From assembly GCA_905221215.1 (NCBI GenBank), contig CAJNCI010000002.1:259459-323458 (forward strand): DNA of 64,000 nucleotides. Direction: 5' to 3'. The stretch comes from a bacterium (GTDB lineage Bacteria > Bacillota > Bacilli > Lactobacillales > Streptococcaceae). Under the pieces are notes generated by a model that saw only the letters and a list, made by a program, of their open reading frames with translations, had not been told where the DNA came from and made no database searches. This document shows, piece after piece, positions 1 to 8,801 of the stretch (position 1 is the first letter of the stretch; the number at the start of each line of letters is the position of its first letter). Position numbers and translations under genes: made by a program.

Positions 1-725
1 GAATCAATTATTCTTTGAAAAATACTTTTTACTGAATTTAACAAACTATTTTCTATAATAAATGATTTATTTTTTAATAAAATTGATCTTACAATACTCA
101 GCTTTTGTATATAGTTATCACCATCGTCGACAATCCAATAATATAATTCTTCTAAAAATTCAAGTTGTTTATCTGGAATACTATCTCCAAAACAATAATC
201 ATTTGTTATCTCATTATTATCTATAACTAGTTTAAACTTGAATAAATCATTTTCATAGTTGGTAAAATTGCTGAATAATGACATCAAACAAATATATTTC
301 GACTTTCTCACTTTAGAGATTTTACAATTAGAATCAAAAATTGATATCGGAATATTATATAAAAGCTTATTATCAGCATTTATGTTAATGTTGTTGTCAC
401 TCAACATTTTCTCTATTTTTATTATTTCAACAGAAAAATTTTTCTTTTCTTCAATCCAAGTATTTTCACTATTCTTAGTAATAATTCTAATATCTTTTGA
501 AAAATCTTTCTTTTGAAAAAATCTAACAGTACCCTCGAAAAATATTTGATTATCTATGTAATCTTCTAGATTGAATATAACTGATTGTAACCCCAAAGTC
601 CGAACAGTATAAATATCTCTATCCAAATCATTCTTAACAATTCCAAAAGCTTCTAAATTTTGTATTAGTAAACTATTACTGGGGGTATTTTCTATTTCAT
701 AAGAAAGTTTATTCCAATTTGGCAT
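1..725 (-). CDS. Unrecognised protein downstream of hsdR (partial, runs off left edge)
   Basis: An uninterrupted minus-strand reading frame runs from ATG at 725-723 to the left edge of the window: 241 codons, no stop. I do not recognise a family. The start (MPNWNKLSYE) follows the stop codon of the preceding gene (729-727) by one base, and an AGGTGA ribosome site lies inside the end of that gene, so translation is probably coupled. The protein is hydrophilic, rich in Asn, Ile and Lys, with no obvious membrane segment or signal peptide; a Tyr/Trp/Asp-rich patch (LYYWIVDDGD) lies near residue 200. The DNA is visibly more AT-rich than hsdR, which suggests recent acquisition. Being the third gene of an hsdR operon, a role in defence is plausible but purely contextual. 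Confidence 0.7.
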   Translation of the reverse strand, partial: MPNWNKLSYEIENTPSNSLLIQNLEAFGIVKNDLDRDIYTVRTLGLQSVIFNLEDYIDNQIFFEGTVRFFQKKDFSKDIRIITKNSENTWIEEKKNFSVEIIKIEKMLSDNNININADNKLLYNIPISIFDSNCKISKVRKSKYICLMSLFSNFTNYENDLFKFKLVIDNNEITNDYCFGDSIPDKQLEFLEELYYWIVDDGDNYIQKLSIVRSILLKNKSFIIENSLLNSVKSIFQRIID

Positions 726-726
726 G

Positions 727-1689
727 TTATTCACCTAGTTTTTGTCTAATTTCTTCAAGACACTCTCTATCAACTACTAGTCTAATCTCATCACCTACCA
801 GTGAAACTCCTCCATCCAAAATAAGTTTCTCGAAATTATCTGTCTTAATTACAGTTTCTTTAGAGATTCTAATCTCACTTTTAAAATGGTCTTTTAATAC
901 TCTTTCATCAATTTCAAAACTGTAATCCAACTTACTGGATTCATTTGAGTAAAATTGCAATTCAAAATTTACTACATGAGTAGAAATATCTATTAATCCA
1001 CTTTCATTTAAAGAATCAACAAGCCCACTCTTATCAAATATATTGCTGTTAAATATATATTTTTTTGACTCTCTAATAATATCATCAATATTTTCAAGTC
1101 TTACTATTTCCTCAGAGAATAATTCCTTTGACTCAATCAATTCTAACAAATCATATGTATTAATCTTTTTGTTTCTTACTTCTTGTAACCCTAAGAAACT
1201 ATCAAGCCAATAATTTGCAATTTTCCTACTCTTATCTATGACCGCTATATTTGTCAGTTCATCTGACAAAATACAAACCTTATAATAATTTTTATCAGTC
1301 CCTAATTGCCCCTGTACTTCAAAAGTATCTTTATTCGCAACTGATGTTTTTTCTAATTTTAATAATATTAATTCTGAATCAGTCTCTCTAATAAAGAGAT
1401 ATCCTTCTCGCAAACTTGCTTTTCTTCTCCCATTACTTTCACTGCATTCAGCAGACAATAATTTATCAGCAAAATTTTGAATTTCAAAATTTTCCTTGTC
1501 ATTATGATAGGCTCTTAAAATACTATTCTCATCCTTTATTTCAGCAGCAATAGTACTATGAGATTGAGTCCCCTCGCCACCGCCCAGAATGTTATTGAAA
1601 ATAGTTGCGATATTAAATATCTTTTCATCATTTAATTCAATTTCCGTAATAGTATCAGTAATATCATAGACTGCGATTCTTTTTTTCAT
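727..1689 (-). CDS. NdpA/YejK (nucleoid-associated)-like protein beside hsdR
   Basis: A 320-residue soluble protein lying 11 bp after hsdR with a strong GGAGGAG ribosome site, so the two are cotranscribed. The centre (about residues 140-215) has the pattern of NdpA/YejK nucleoid-associated proteins: a strand-rich stretch, then RKIANYWLDSFLGLQEVRNK, which lines up by eye with the family's 'adFfmdFLG' motif followed by a segment equivalent to 'll.av.df'. The C-terminus (LDGGVSLVGDEIRLVVD) also resembles the closing strands of YejK. This is similarity seen by eye, not a search result, so the assignment is tentative. NdpA-like proteins bind DNA or occur in defence gene clusters; here the link to restriction is by position. 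AT-rich relative to hsdR. It could also be a distinct family of unknown function. Confidence 0.55.
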   Translation of the reverse strand: MKKRIAVYDITDTITEIELNDEKIFNIATIFNNILGGGEGTQSHSTIAAEIKDENSILRAYHNDKENFEIQNFADKLLSAECSESNGRRKASLREGYLFIRETDSELILLKLEKTSVANKDTFEVQGQLGTDKNYYKVCILSDELTNIAVIDKSRKIANYWLDSFLGLQEVRNKKINTYDLLELIESKELFSEEIVRLENIDDIIRESKKYIFNSNIFDKSGLVDSLNESGLIDISTHVVNFELQFYSNESSKLDYSFEIDERVLKDHFKSEIRISKETVIKTDNFEKLILDGGVSLVGDEIRLVVDRECLEEIRQKLGE

Positions 1690-1700
1690 TTTTCTCCTCC

Positions 1701-4691
1701 TTATCTCCCAACCCTCAATGGCTCAATGACTTCCTCTACCAGCTGGGTGTAGGCTTCCTTGATTTGTTTTTTATAGAGGAGAGGATTGAGGGCATCCGCC
1801 ACCTCTAGCTTATAGTCCTGATAGCGCTGGCTCTTGGTCAGCTGGCTTTCTCCTAGTTGTTTTTTAGCTCCCTTACGGTAGTGTTCGACATAGTAACGGA
1901 GTTCATCCTCGCCGACATACCAGCGCTTACTAAAGACTTGGATGTGTTGCTGGATGACCGCCTCGATCATCTGATCCAAGATATTTGCGATAGACTGACC
2001 ACGATAGCTTTCCGGATGTTCTTGGACTTCTCTCCAAAGTTCAGTGATAATCTGAGCAAGATTTGGATTGGTCTTCTCAAGACTCTGAATATAGTTATCC
2101 ACCGCTTCCCTATCTTGAGCGCTTAGGTTCTTTTCTTGACTTTGGCCTTGTTCAATCAGGCTTTGGATCAAGGTTAGGATATAGGCATAGTTGATTTCGT
2201 CCACTTGGATAGACTCCAGTTCATAGTGAATATCAAGTGGTTCACCATCGTCATCATCCTCTACTCGGCTTTTTAATTCTGCAAGGACATTTCGATAAAG
2301 GCCCAGATACCTTTCCAACTTTTCTCCATCAAGTCCCGTCTGACTGTAAAGCTCTTCCTCATCATACTCTTTATACACTCGGATAGAGGCTAGGTATTTA
2401 TCAAAGGATTGATAGGTTTTAGCCAGTTTCCTCAACTCAGGTGTAGAGACTTGCTCGAGATCTAGACCGTTCACATAGTCATCAGTGGCAAGATTTTTGA
2501 AATCACTACAACTCCTCAAAAAGTTTCTCTTCTCCTCTTCCCAGCTAGGAGCTAGGACCTCGTTTTCTCCACCATTCGAATAGAGTTTGAGGGCATTATC
2601 CACTGCTTCCTTAAAGGTTAGGGGCTTTTGGAAGGTAATGATATGCCCATAGGTCTTACTGCTGTCAAAAATACGATTGGTTCGGCTAAAGGCCTGAATC
2701 AAGTCCTGCGGTTGCATGGGCTTTCTATCGATAAAGAGAGTTGACAGACAAGGGGCATCAAATCCCGTTAAGAGACGATTAACGACGATGACTAAGTCCA
2801 ACTGTTCCTTGCGATAGAGGTATTTGTCCTGCTTTCGAGCTAGACGGTTATTGACATCCGTATTAAAACCACGAAGATCCGCCATGGTAAAGTGGGTATC
2901 AAACTCTTGGTTATAGTCTTCTAAAACCTGCTTCATGTGGTCTTGGTTGGCTCTTGACTCTTCTTCATTTTCAGTAACCGAGTAGGTGATGGTCACCTTT
3001 GGAAAGTCTGGAAGGACCTGCTTGACCCTTTCCGATACCTTGACACGTGTCTCCCCAGCCTTGACTCGTTTGAGGAGGTCATAGTAGGCTTGGGCTTGAG
3101 GGATTGACTTGACGGTCAGGATGGCATTGTAGGTCTTACCAACTCCCTTTTGGAAGCCTAGCTGTTGACGGGATTTATTGATAATGGCATCCAAAACTTC
3201 CAGCATATGCTCCTCATTCTCATACACGGTATCTGGTATGTCATTTTCAGACTTATCCGTGATGAGGGTATTGCGATAATCCACCTTAAATCCTAAAACA
3301 GCTCCGTCATGGATGGCTTCCTTGACTGTATACTCATGGAGACGGTCTCCGTACTGTTGCTGGGTGGTTTGGGCTAGGTCACCGACCTGCCGGCGTTTAT
3401 TTTCCTTAAAGATAGGTGTGCCTGTAAAACCGTACCAGAGAGACTGTAGGAAAAAGGCCTTAATATCTTTTTGTGTTTGTGGCGTCACGGCACGGTGGCA
3501 TTCATCCACGACAAAGGCCACTCGAAGACCCTTGATTTTGTCCGCATCTCTTTGGTAAAGACCTTGCTCAAACTTGCGCATCATGGTGGTGATTTTCTGT
3601 ATGGTGGTCACCACGACACGCTTATCATTGCTTCCCAGTCGCTTGACCAAATCATGGGTATTATCCGTCTCATCAATATCAATGACATCATTGGTCGCAT
3701 AAGAGAGAAAAGATGAAGTGGTTTGTTGGTCCAAGTCCCTGCGGTCAACGACAAAAATCGTCTTTTGGATGGATGGAATCTGGAGGAGATTCCGAGCTAC
3801 CTTATAAGAAGTCAGGGTCTTACCTGAACCTGTCGTGTGCCAGACATATCCTGACGCTTGCTGGCGAGAAGCTTCTTGCACTGCTTCGATGGCATGGATC
3901 TGGTAGGGACGCAGGAGGATGAGAGCCTTCTTGCTATCATCAAGGACAGAATACTGCATGATCATCTGGTGGGCACGAGGGATGGAAAGGACTTCGTGGG
4001 CAAAACTGGTCAAGCTCGTTATGGGTTGGTTGTCTTTATCCACCCACTTGGTTAGAAATTGCTTGTTGAGTTTATTTTCCCTAGCTGCAGCGATATAGCG
4101 TGTATCCACCTTATTGGTCACAACAAACATCTGTAAGCTAGAGTAGATGCCACGGAACTTGCCTTCCCTATCATACTTTTTGATTTGATGAAAGGCATCT
4201 AAAAAAGCTACTCGGGGACTCTTAAGCTCAATCTGAATCATGGGAAGGCCATTAATCAAGAGGGTCACATCTAGCCTGCGGTCTTGATCCTGAGGATTTA
4301 TCTTGTCTCTCTCGACTTGGTTGACAACCTCATAACTGGACTTACCAGCTGCGATATTGTCTCGCCAAATGACAGATAAACGGATAGTCCCCAAACTAGC
4401 ATCTTCTCTCTGAACCTCAACCTTGGCAATGCCATTTTCGCCGACCAACCACTTGGCAGCATCATAGTAGCTAACAAAGTTCAGTTGATTCTTTATCTGG
4501 CGTTTTTCCTGTTCTGTCAGGGGATAATCTGCCAATAGAGCCACATTGTTCTGGGCTAGCTTTTCAAAGAAGTTTTCCCATAATTGCTCTTCTGTTTTGA
4601 GGTCTTCTCTGTATGTCCATTGACTTTCCCCAGTTACCAGTTGGCTGATCAGTTGTTTTTCTATCTCCAGTTCTGGTTTTACCTGTATCAT
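1701..4691 (-). CDS. hsdR: Type I restriction enzyme, R subunit (HsdR)
   Basis: A 996-residue motor/nuclease subunit that cleaves DNA after ATP-driven translocation, working with HsdM and HsdS. The N-terminal PD-(D/E)XK nuclease is seen as D141 (RRLDVTLL) and E155-x-K157 (IQIELKSP). The SF2 motor follows: Walker A TTGSGKT at 286-292, DECH box at 396-399, and motif [14 protein letters not shown] around 660-670. The C-terminal helical region binds the methyltransferase in the family. Length is normal and no frame break is visible. No hsdM or hsdS lies upstream: the next gene that way is a divergent membrane protein. They must therefore be to the left of the window, elsewhere, or absent. The two downstream genes are joined to it in one operon. 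An extended -10 (TGCTATAAT) lies about 33 bp before the start. Confidence 0.95.
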   Translation of the reverse strand: MIQVKPELEIEKQLISQLVTGESQWTYREDLKTEEQLWENFFEKLAQNNVALLADYPLTEQEKRQIKNQLNFVSYYDAAKWLVGENGIAKVEVQREDASLGTIRLSVIWRDNIAAGKSSYEVVNQVERDKINPQDQDRRLDVTLLINGLPMIQIELKSPRVAFLDAFHQIKKYDREGKFRGIYSSLQMFVVTNKVDTRYIAAARENKLNKQFLTKWVDKDNQPITSLTSFAHEVLSIPRAHQMIMQYSVLDDSKKALILLRPYQIHAIEAVQEASRQQASGYVWHTTGSGKTLTSYKVARNLLQIPSIQKTIFVVDRRDLDQQTTSSFLSYATNDVIDIDETDNTHDLVKRLGSNDKRVVVTTIQKITTMMRKFEQGLYQRDADKIKGLRVAFVVDECHRAVTPQTQKDIKAFFLQSLWYGFTGTPIFKENKRRQVGDLAQTTQQQYGDRLHEYTVKEAIHDGAVLGFKVDYRNTLITDKSENDIPDTVYENEEHMLEVLDAIINKSRQQLGFQKGVGKTYNAILTVKSIPQAQAYYDLLKRVKAGETRVKVSERVKQVLPDFPKVTITYSVTENEEESRANQDHMKQVLEDYNQEFDTHFTMADLRGFNTDVNNRLARKQDKYLYRKEQLDLVIVVNRLLTGFDAPCLSTLFIDRKPMQPQDLIQAFSRTNRIFDSSKTYGHIITFQKPLTFKEAVDNALKLYSNGGENEVLAPSWEEEKRNFLRSCSDFKNLATDDYVNGLDLEQVSTPELRKLAKTYQSFDKYLASIRVYKEYDEEELYSQTGLDGEKLERYLGLYRNVLAELKSRVEDDDDGEPLDIHYELESIQVDEINYAYILTLIQSLIEQGQSQEKNLSAQDREAVDNYIQSLEKTNPNLAQIITELWREVQEHPESYRGQSIANILDQMIEAVIQQHIQVFSKRWYVGEDELRYYVEHYRKGAKKQLGESQLTKSQRYQDYKLEVADALNPLLYKKQIKEAYTQLVEEVIEPLRVGR

Positions 4692-4723
4692 ACTCTCTCC
4701 TTTGCTCCTTGTCCGCTTCCTTT

Positions 4724-4732
4724 ATTATAGCA
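4724..4732 (-). promoter_or_regulatory. Extended -10 promoter for hsdR operon
   Basis: On the minus strand the sequence reads TGCTATAAT, a perfect extended -10. There is no convincing -35 box 17 bp upstream, which is common for extended -10 promoters. It sits in the 147-bp gap shared with the divergent DedA-family gene. Confidence 0.45.
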
Positions 4733-4838
4733 TGTTTAGGCTCAAATTCCATCACTCTTCCCATTGCAAAAGCACTCATTCCCCCTTTCTCCTCCAAAAT
4801 ATGGTATAGTAGAAATATACTATCTATGAGGAGTTTAC

Positions 4839-5456
4839 ATGTCACAGGACAAACAAATGAAAGCTGTTTCTCCCCTTTTGCAGCAAGTTATCAATATCTC
4901 ATCGATTGTCGGTGGAGTTGGAAGTTTGATTTTCTGTATTTGGGCTTATCAGGCTGGGGTTTTACAGTCCAAGGAAACCCTCTCTGCCTTTATCCAGCAG
5001 GCAGGCATCTGGGGGCCACCTCTCTTTATCTTTTTACAGATTTTACAGACGGTCGTCCCTATCATTCCAGGAGCCTTGACCTCGGTGGCTGGGGTCTTTA
5101 TCTACGGTCACATCATCGGGACTATCTACAACTATATAGGCATCGTGATTGGCTGTGCCATTATCTTTTATCTGGTGCGCCTCTATGGGGCTGCCTTTGT
5201 CCAGTCCGTCGTCAGCAAGCGCACCTATGACAAGTATATCGGTTGGTTGGATAAGGGCAATCGTTTTGACCGTTTCTTTATTTTGATGATGATTTGGCCC
5301 ATTAGTCCAGCTGACTTTCTCTGTATGCTGGCTGCCCTGACCAAGATGAGTTTTAAGCGCTATATGATCATCATCATTCTGACCAAACCCTTTACCCTCG
5401 TAGTTTATACCTACGGTCTGACCTATATTATTGACTTTTTCTGGCAAATGCTTTGA
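4839..5456 (+). CDS. DedA / TVP38-TMEM64 (VTT domain) membrane protein
   Basis: A 205-residue integral membrane protein of the TVP38/TMEM64 (SNARE-associated, VTT) family, whose bacterial members have been linked to lipid translocation. Hydrophobic segments lie near residues 17-40, 55-75, 80-110 and 175-200. The family motif PIIPGALTSVAGVFIYG followed by a glycine-rich helix pair is clear, as is a second re-entrant motif around PISPADFLCMLAAL. The start at 4839 is preceded by GAGGAG. It is a single-gene unit, divergent from hsdR and convergent with scrK, separated from the latter by a shared terminator. The substrate cannot be read from the sequence. Confidence 0.85.
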   Translation: MSQDKQMKAVSPLLQQVINISSIVGGVGSLIFCIWAYQAGVLQSKETLSAFIQQAGIWGPPLFIFLQILQTVVPIIPGALTSVAGVFIYGHIIGTIYNYIGIVIGCAIIFYLVRLYGAAFVQSVVSKRTYDKYIGWLDKGNRFDRFFILMMIWPISPADFLCMLAALTKMSFKRYMIIIILTKPFTLVVYTYGLTYIIDFFWQML

Positions 5457-5463
5457 CATATAA

Positions 5464-5493
5464 AAAATCCGTTTGGTTTCCCAAGCGGATTTT
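5464..5493. terminator. Bidirectional terminator between DedA-family gene and scrK
   Basis: Inverted repeat AAATCCGTTTGG / CCAAGCGGATTT with a 4-nt loop, flanked by A and T runs, lying between two converging genes and able to work for both. Confidence 0.8.
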
Positions 5494-5498
5494 GTAGT

Positions 5499-6386
5499 TT
5501 ATTTTGAAACTTCTTTTGCAAGAACAAAGTTTCCAAGTGTGGCAGAACCATTCCCTGCGACTGCTGGCGTCACGATGTAGTCACGCACATCTGGTACTGG
5601 TAGGTAACCATTGAGAAGAGATGTAAATTTCTCACGAACACGGTCCAGCATGTGTTGTTGAGCCATGACCCCTCCACCAAAGACAATCACGTCTGGGCGG
5701 AAAGTCACTGTCGCATTGACCGCAGCTTGAGCGATATAGTAGGCTTGGACATCCCAAACAGGGTTGTTGAGTTCAATGTTTTCCCCACGAACACCTGTAC
5801 GAGCTTCTAAACTTGGACCAGCTGCATAGCCTTCCAGACATCCCTTATGGAAAGGACAAACACCCTTAAACTCTTTTTCAATATCCATTGGGTGTCTAGC
5901 TACATAGTAATGGCCCATCTCAGGGTGACCCACACCGCCGATAAACTCACCACGTTGGATAACACCTGCACCGATACCTGTACCGATTGTATAGTAAACC
6001 AAGTTTTCGATACGACCACCAGCATTATTACGGGCAACCACTTCACCGTAGGCAGAGCTGTTTACGTCTGTAGTGAAGTACATTGGCACGTTGAGGGCGC
6101 GACGAAGGGCACCAAGCAAGTCCACATTTGCCCAGTTTGGTTTTGGAGTCGTTGTGATAAAACCATAAGTTTTTGAGTTTTTATCAATATCAATCGGACC
6201 AAATGAACCAACTGCAAGACCAGCAAGGTTGTCGAATTTTGAGAAGAACTCGATGGTTTTATCGATTGTTTCGATTGGAGTTGTTGTTGGAAATTGTGTT
6301 TTTTCTACAACGTTAAAGTTTTCATCACCGACAGCACAGACAAACTTTGTACCGCCCGCTTCCAAGCTTCCATATAATTTTGTCAT
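5499..6386 (-). CDS. scrK: Fructokinase, ROK family
   Basis: A 295-residue ROK-family sugar kinase that phosphorylates the fructose released by sucrose-6-phosphate hydrolase. The N-terminal glycine-rich phosphate loop (GSLEAGGTKFVCAVGDE, residues 5-21), the central GTGIGAGVI motif and the zinc/ROK signature CPFHKGCLEGYAAGPSLEAR (about residues 176-195) are intact. Length is standard for streptococcal ScrK. It lies downstream of scrA on the same strand but is separated by a hairpin at 6487-6517, and it has its own extended -10 promoter, so it may be only partly co-regulated with scrA. The position next to scrA, scrB and scrR firmly supports a role in sucrose use. Confidence 0.93.
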   Translation of the reverse strand: MTKLYGSLEAGGTKFVCAVGDENFNVVEKTQFPTTTPIETIDKTIEFFSKFDNLAGLAVGSFGPIDIDKNSKTYGFITTTPKPNWANVDLLGALRRALNVPMYFTTDVNSSAYGEVVARNNAGGRIENLVYYTIGTGIGAGVIQRGEFIGGVGHPEMGHYYVARHPMDIEKEFKGVCPFHKGCLEGYAAGPSLEARTGVRGENIELNNPVWDVQAYYIAQAAVNATVTFRPDVIVFGGGVMAQQHMLDRVREKFTSLLNGYLPVPDVRDYIVTPAVAGNGSATLGNFVLAKEVSK

Positions 6387-6413
6387 GATAAACCTCTTGT
6401 TTTTATTTTCTTT

Positions 6414-6422
6414 ATTATAGCA
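6414..6422 (-). promoter_or_regulatory. Extended -10 promoter for scrK
   Basis: TGCTATAAT on the minus strand, 28 bp before the scrK ATG; the ribosome site AAGAGG lies between them. The -35 region is weak. Confidence 0.5.
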
Positions 6423-6486
6423 TATTTCGAAAGTCTAAATTTCTCTATTTTTTAGATTTTCCTCTGTAAATCTTACCATTCAAGCA

Positions 6487-6517
6487 AAAACGAACAAACA
6501 TGTCATTTGTTCGTTTT
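6487..6517 (-). terminator. Terminator after scrA
   Basis: Inverted repeat AAAACGAACAAA / TTTGTTCGTTTT with a seven-base loop, 19 bp beyond the scrA stop codon, followed on the minus strand by a short T run. It separates scrA from scrK. Confidence 0.75.
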
Positions 6518-6535
6518 CACATTAGAGAGGATTGA

Positions 6536-8422
6536 TTAGATTTTCACTTCGATCACAGCATCCCCCTTAGCAACTGAACCTGTTGCTACTGGAGCTACTG
6601 AAGCGTAGTCAGCTGTATTTGTAACGATAACCATTGTTGTATCATCAAGACCAGCTGCAGCGATTTTGTTTGAGTCAAAGGTTCCAAGAACATCGCCTGC
6701 TTTCACCTTGTCACCTTGGGCAACTTTTTGTTCGAAACCTTCACCGTTCATTGTTACAGTGTCGATACCAACGTGGATCAAGACTTCAGCACCATTAGTT
6801 GTTTTCAAACCAAAAGCGTGTCCTGTTGGAAAGGCGATTGAAACTTCAGCATCAGCTGGTGCATAGACCACACCTTGGCTAGGTTTCACAGCGATACCTT
6901 GTCCCATAGCTCCACTTGAGAAGACTGGGTCATTGACATCCGCAAGAGCGACAACGTCACCAACGATAGGAGTTACAAGTGTTTCATTTTGAAGAGCTGC
7001 TGGAATGTTACCAGTTGTTTCTTCTTGGACCAAACGTTCTGTCGCTACTTCAGTAGCAACTTCTTTTTCATCCTCATAACCAAACATGTAAGTAAGAGCA
7101 AAACCAAGTGCAAATGATACAGCTACCATAAGAAGGTATTGGGCAAGTTGTCCGTTACCAACATAAAGCATTGTACCAGGGATGATGGTGATACCACTAC
7201 CATTACCAGCAAGTCCAAGGATAGAAGCCAATCCACCACCGATTGCACCAGCAATCAATGAGAGGAAGAATGGTTTACGGAAGCGCAAGTTCACCCCGAA
7301 GATAGCAGGCTCTGTAATACCGAGGAAGGCAGAAAGAGCAGCTGGGAAAGCAAGTGTTTTTAGTTTTGGATTTTTAGTTTTGACACCAACCGCAACAGTT
7401 GCAGCACCTTGAGCTGTCATAGCAGCAGTGATGATAGCGTTGAATGGGTTAGCATGGTCAGCAGCAAGCAATTGAACTTCAAGCAAGTTGAAGATATGGT
7501 GCACACCTGACACGACGATCAATTGGTGAACCCCACCAATCAAGAAACCACCAAGACCAAATGGCATACTAAGGATCGCTTTTGTCGCGATAAGGATGTA
7601 GTTTTCAACAACGTGAAAGACTGGTCCGATGACAAATAGTCCAAGGATAGACATAACCAAAAGTGTCACGAATGGTGTTACCAAAAGGTCAATGACATCT
7701 GGAACGACCTTGCGGACAGCTTTTTCAAATTTAGCTCCGACAACCCCGATGATGAAGGCTGGAAGAACGGAACCTTGCAAACCAACAACAGGGATGAAAC
7801 CAAAGAAGTTCATAGCTGTTACTTCACCACCTTGAGCAACTGCCCAAGCGTTTGGAAGTGAGCCAGAAACAAGCATCATACCAAGAACGATACCAACGGC
7901 AGGGTTACCACCGAATACACGGAAGGTTGACCAAACAACCAAACCTGGCAAGATGATGAAGGCTGTATCTGTCAAGATTTGTGTGTAAGTTGCAAAGTCT
8001 CCTGGAAGTGGCATTTCAAGAGCAATGAAAAGACCACGCACACCCATGAAGAGACCTGTCGCTACGATAACTGGGATGATTGGAACGAAAACGTCACCGA
8101 AAGTACGGATAGCACGTTGGAACCAGTTCCCTTGTTTAGCAGCTTCTGCTTTCATGTCATCTTTAGATGATGTTGGTAAACCAAGTGCAACAACTTCATC
8201 GTACATTTTGTTTACTGTACCAGTACCAAAGATGATTTGGTATTGACCTGAGTTAAAGAAAGCACCTTGAACTTTTTCCAAGTTCTCAATCACTTCTTTA
8301 TTGATTTTTCCTTCATCTTTGACCATGACACGAAGACGAGTCGCACAGTGAGCTACACTGTTGACATTTTCACGTCCACCCAAGGCATCGATGACTTTTT
8401 TTGCAATTTCCTGATTGTTCAT
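6536..8422 (-). CDS. scrA: Sucrose-specific PTS transporter, EIIBCA
   Basis: A 628-residue single-chain PTS permease that imports sucrose and phosphorylates it to sucrose-6-phosphate. Domain order is EIIB (residues 1-80, phospho-cysteine C26 in HCATRLRV), EIIC (about 105-455, with many membrane helices and the sugar-site motif GITEPAIFGVNLRF) and EIIA at the C-terminus (about 490-625, with the histidine motif VLIHVGIDTV). I start it at ATG 8422, ten bases after the AAGGAG ribosome site. The upstream in-frame TTG at 8428 is only four bases from that site and is unlikely. It is transcribed divergently from scrB through a 379-bp control region carrying a promoter and a cre-like site. Confidence 0.95.
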   Translation of the reverse strand: MNNQEIAKKVIDALGGRENVNSVAHCATRLRVMVKDEGKINKEVIENLEKVQGAFFNSGQYQIIFGTGTVNKMYDEVVALGLPTSSKDDMKAEAAKQGNWFQRAIRTFGDVFVPIIPVIVATGLFMGVRGLFIALEMPLPGDFATYTQILTDTAFIILPGLVVWSTFRVFGGNPAVGIVLGMMLVSGSLPNAWAVAQGGEVTAMNFFGFIPVVGLQGSVLPAFIIGVVGAKFEKAVRKVVPDVIDLLVTPFVTLLVMSILGLFVIGPVFHVVENYILIATKAILSMPFGLGGFLIGGVHQLIVVSGVHHIFNLLEVQLLAADHANPFNAIITAAMTAQGAATVAVGVKTKNPKLKTLAFPAALSAFLGITEPAIFGVNLRFRKPFFLSLIAGAIGGGLASILGLAGNGSGITIIPGTMLYVGNGQLAQYLLMVAVSFALGFALTYMFGYEDEKEVATEVATERLVQEETTGNIPAALQNETLVTPIVGDVVALADVNDPVFSSGAMGQGIAVKPSQGVVYAPADAEVSIAFPTGHAFGLKTTNGAEVLIHVGIDTVTMNGEGFEQKVAQGDKVKAGDVLGTFDSNKIAAAGLDDTTMVIVTNTADYASVAPVATGSVAKGDAVIEVKI

Positions 8423-8459
8423 TTGCAAAAATCTCCTTATATAAAATTTTGTTCTTGTT

Positions 8460-8473
8460 TGAAAGCGATTTTA
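8460..8473 (+). promoter_or_regulatory. Candidate cre (CcpA) site in scrA leader
   Basis: TGAAAGCGATTTTA matches the catabolite-responsive element consensus TGWAANCGNTNWCA at all but one fixed position. It lies downstream of the scrA -10 box, a position compatible with CcpA roadblock repression. The overlapping palindrome GCGATTTTATTCGC (8465-8478) could alternatively be an operator for the LacI-type ScrR. Confidence 0.55.
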
Positions 8474-8490
8474 TTCGCCCTACGACTATT

Positions 8491-8518
8491 ATTTTATCAT
8501 GTTTTAGAAATATGTCAA
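8491..8518 (-). promoter_or_regulatory. scrA promoter
   Basis: Minus-strand TTGACA (8518-8513), 16-bp spacer, TAAAAT (8496-8491). It lies in the 379-bp scrA-scrB gap, of which the stretch 8519-8705 shows no other clear signal. Confidence 0.7.
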
Positions 8519-8705
8519 GCGTTTTGCAGAAAAAATATCATTTCCACTTAGTAGCCTTGCGTTAGATTGATTGTTTTTGACGGTTTTAGCAGATAACACT
8601 TAAAAAAATAAGTTTAAAATCTTTGTTATCAGGATTCTATTTCATTATCTTTCATCTTTTCTTGAAAAGTTGATTGATTTTCTGGTTTTGATTTGTGATA
8701 AACGT

Positions 8706-8735
8706 TTGACAGTTTTTTCTCTTTTTTAACATAAA
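8706..8735 (+). promoter_or_regulatory. scrB-scrR promoter
   Basis: TTGACA at 8706-8711, 18-bp spacer, CATAAA at 8730-8735. The -35 is perfect and the -10 is weaker. Transcription would begin just before the palindrome at 8750-8763. Confidence 0.5.
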
Positions 8736-8749
8736 AGACTTGCTTTTTC

Positions 8750-8763
8750 AACCGAAAACGGTT
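8750..8763. promoter_or_regulatory. Candidate ScrR operator
   Basis: The perfect palindrome AACCGAAAACGGTT lies immediately downstream of the scrB promoter and 38 bp before the scrB start. Its AACCG half-sites suit a LacI-family repressor, and scrR is the second gene of this transcript, so autoregulation is likely. Confidence 0.6.
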
Positions 8764-8801
8764 ACTATTAAAAGTGATAAGATTATTGGAGGAATGAATG
8801 A

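Noticed and set aside
727..1689. Identification of the gene after hsdR as the Kiwa protein KwaB (DUF4868)
   Set aside because: Size is similar, but the characteristic KwaB start and a KwaA-like membrane partner are absent; NdpA/YejK-like motifs fit better.
5043..5459. 138-codon minus-strand frame over the DedA-family gene
   Set aside because: Overlaps a clear VTT-domain gene on the other strand; its His/Asp-rich translation has no family features.
8423..8428. TTG start for scrA six bases upstream
   Set aside because: Only four bases from the ribosome site; the ATG at 8422 is spaced normally.
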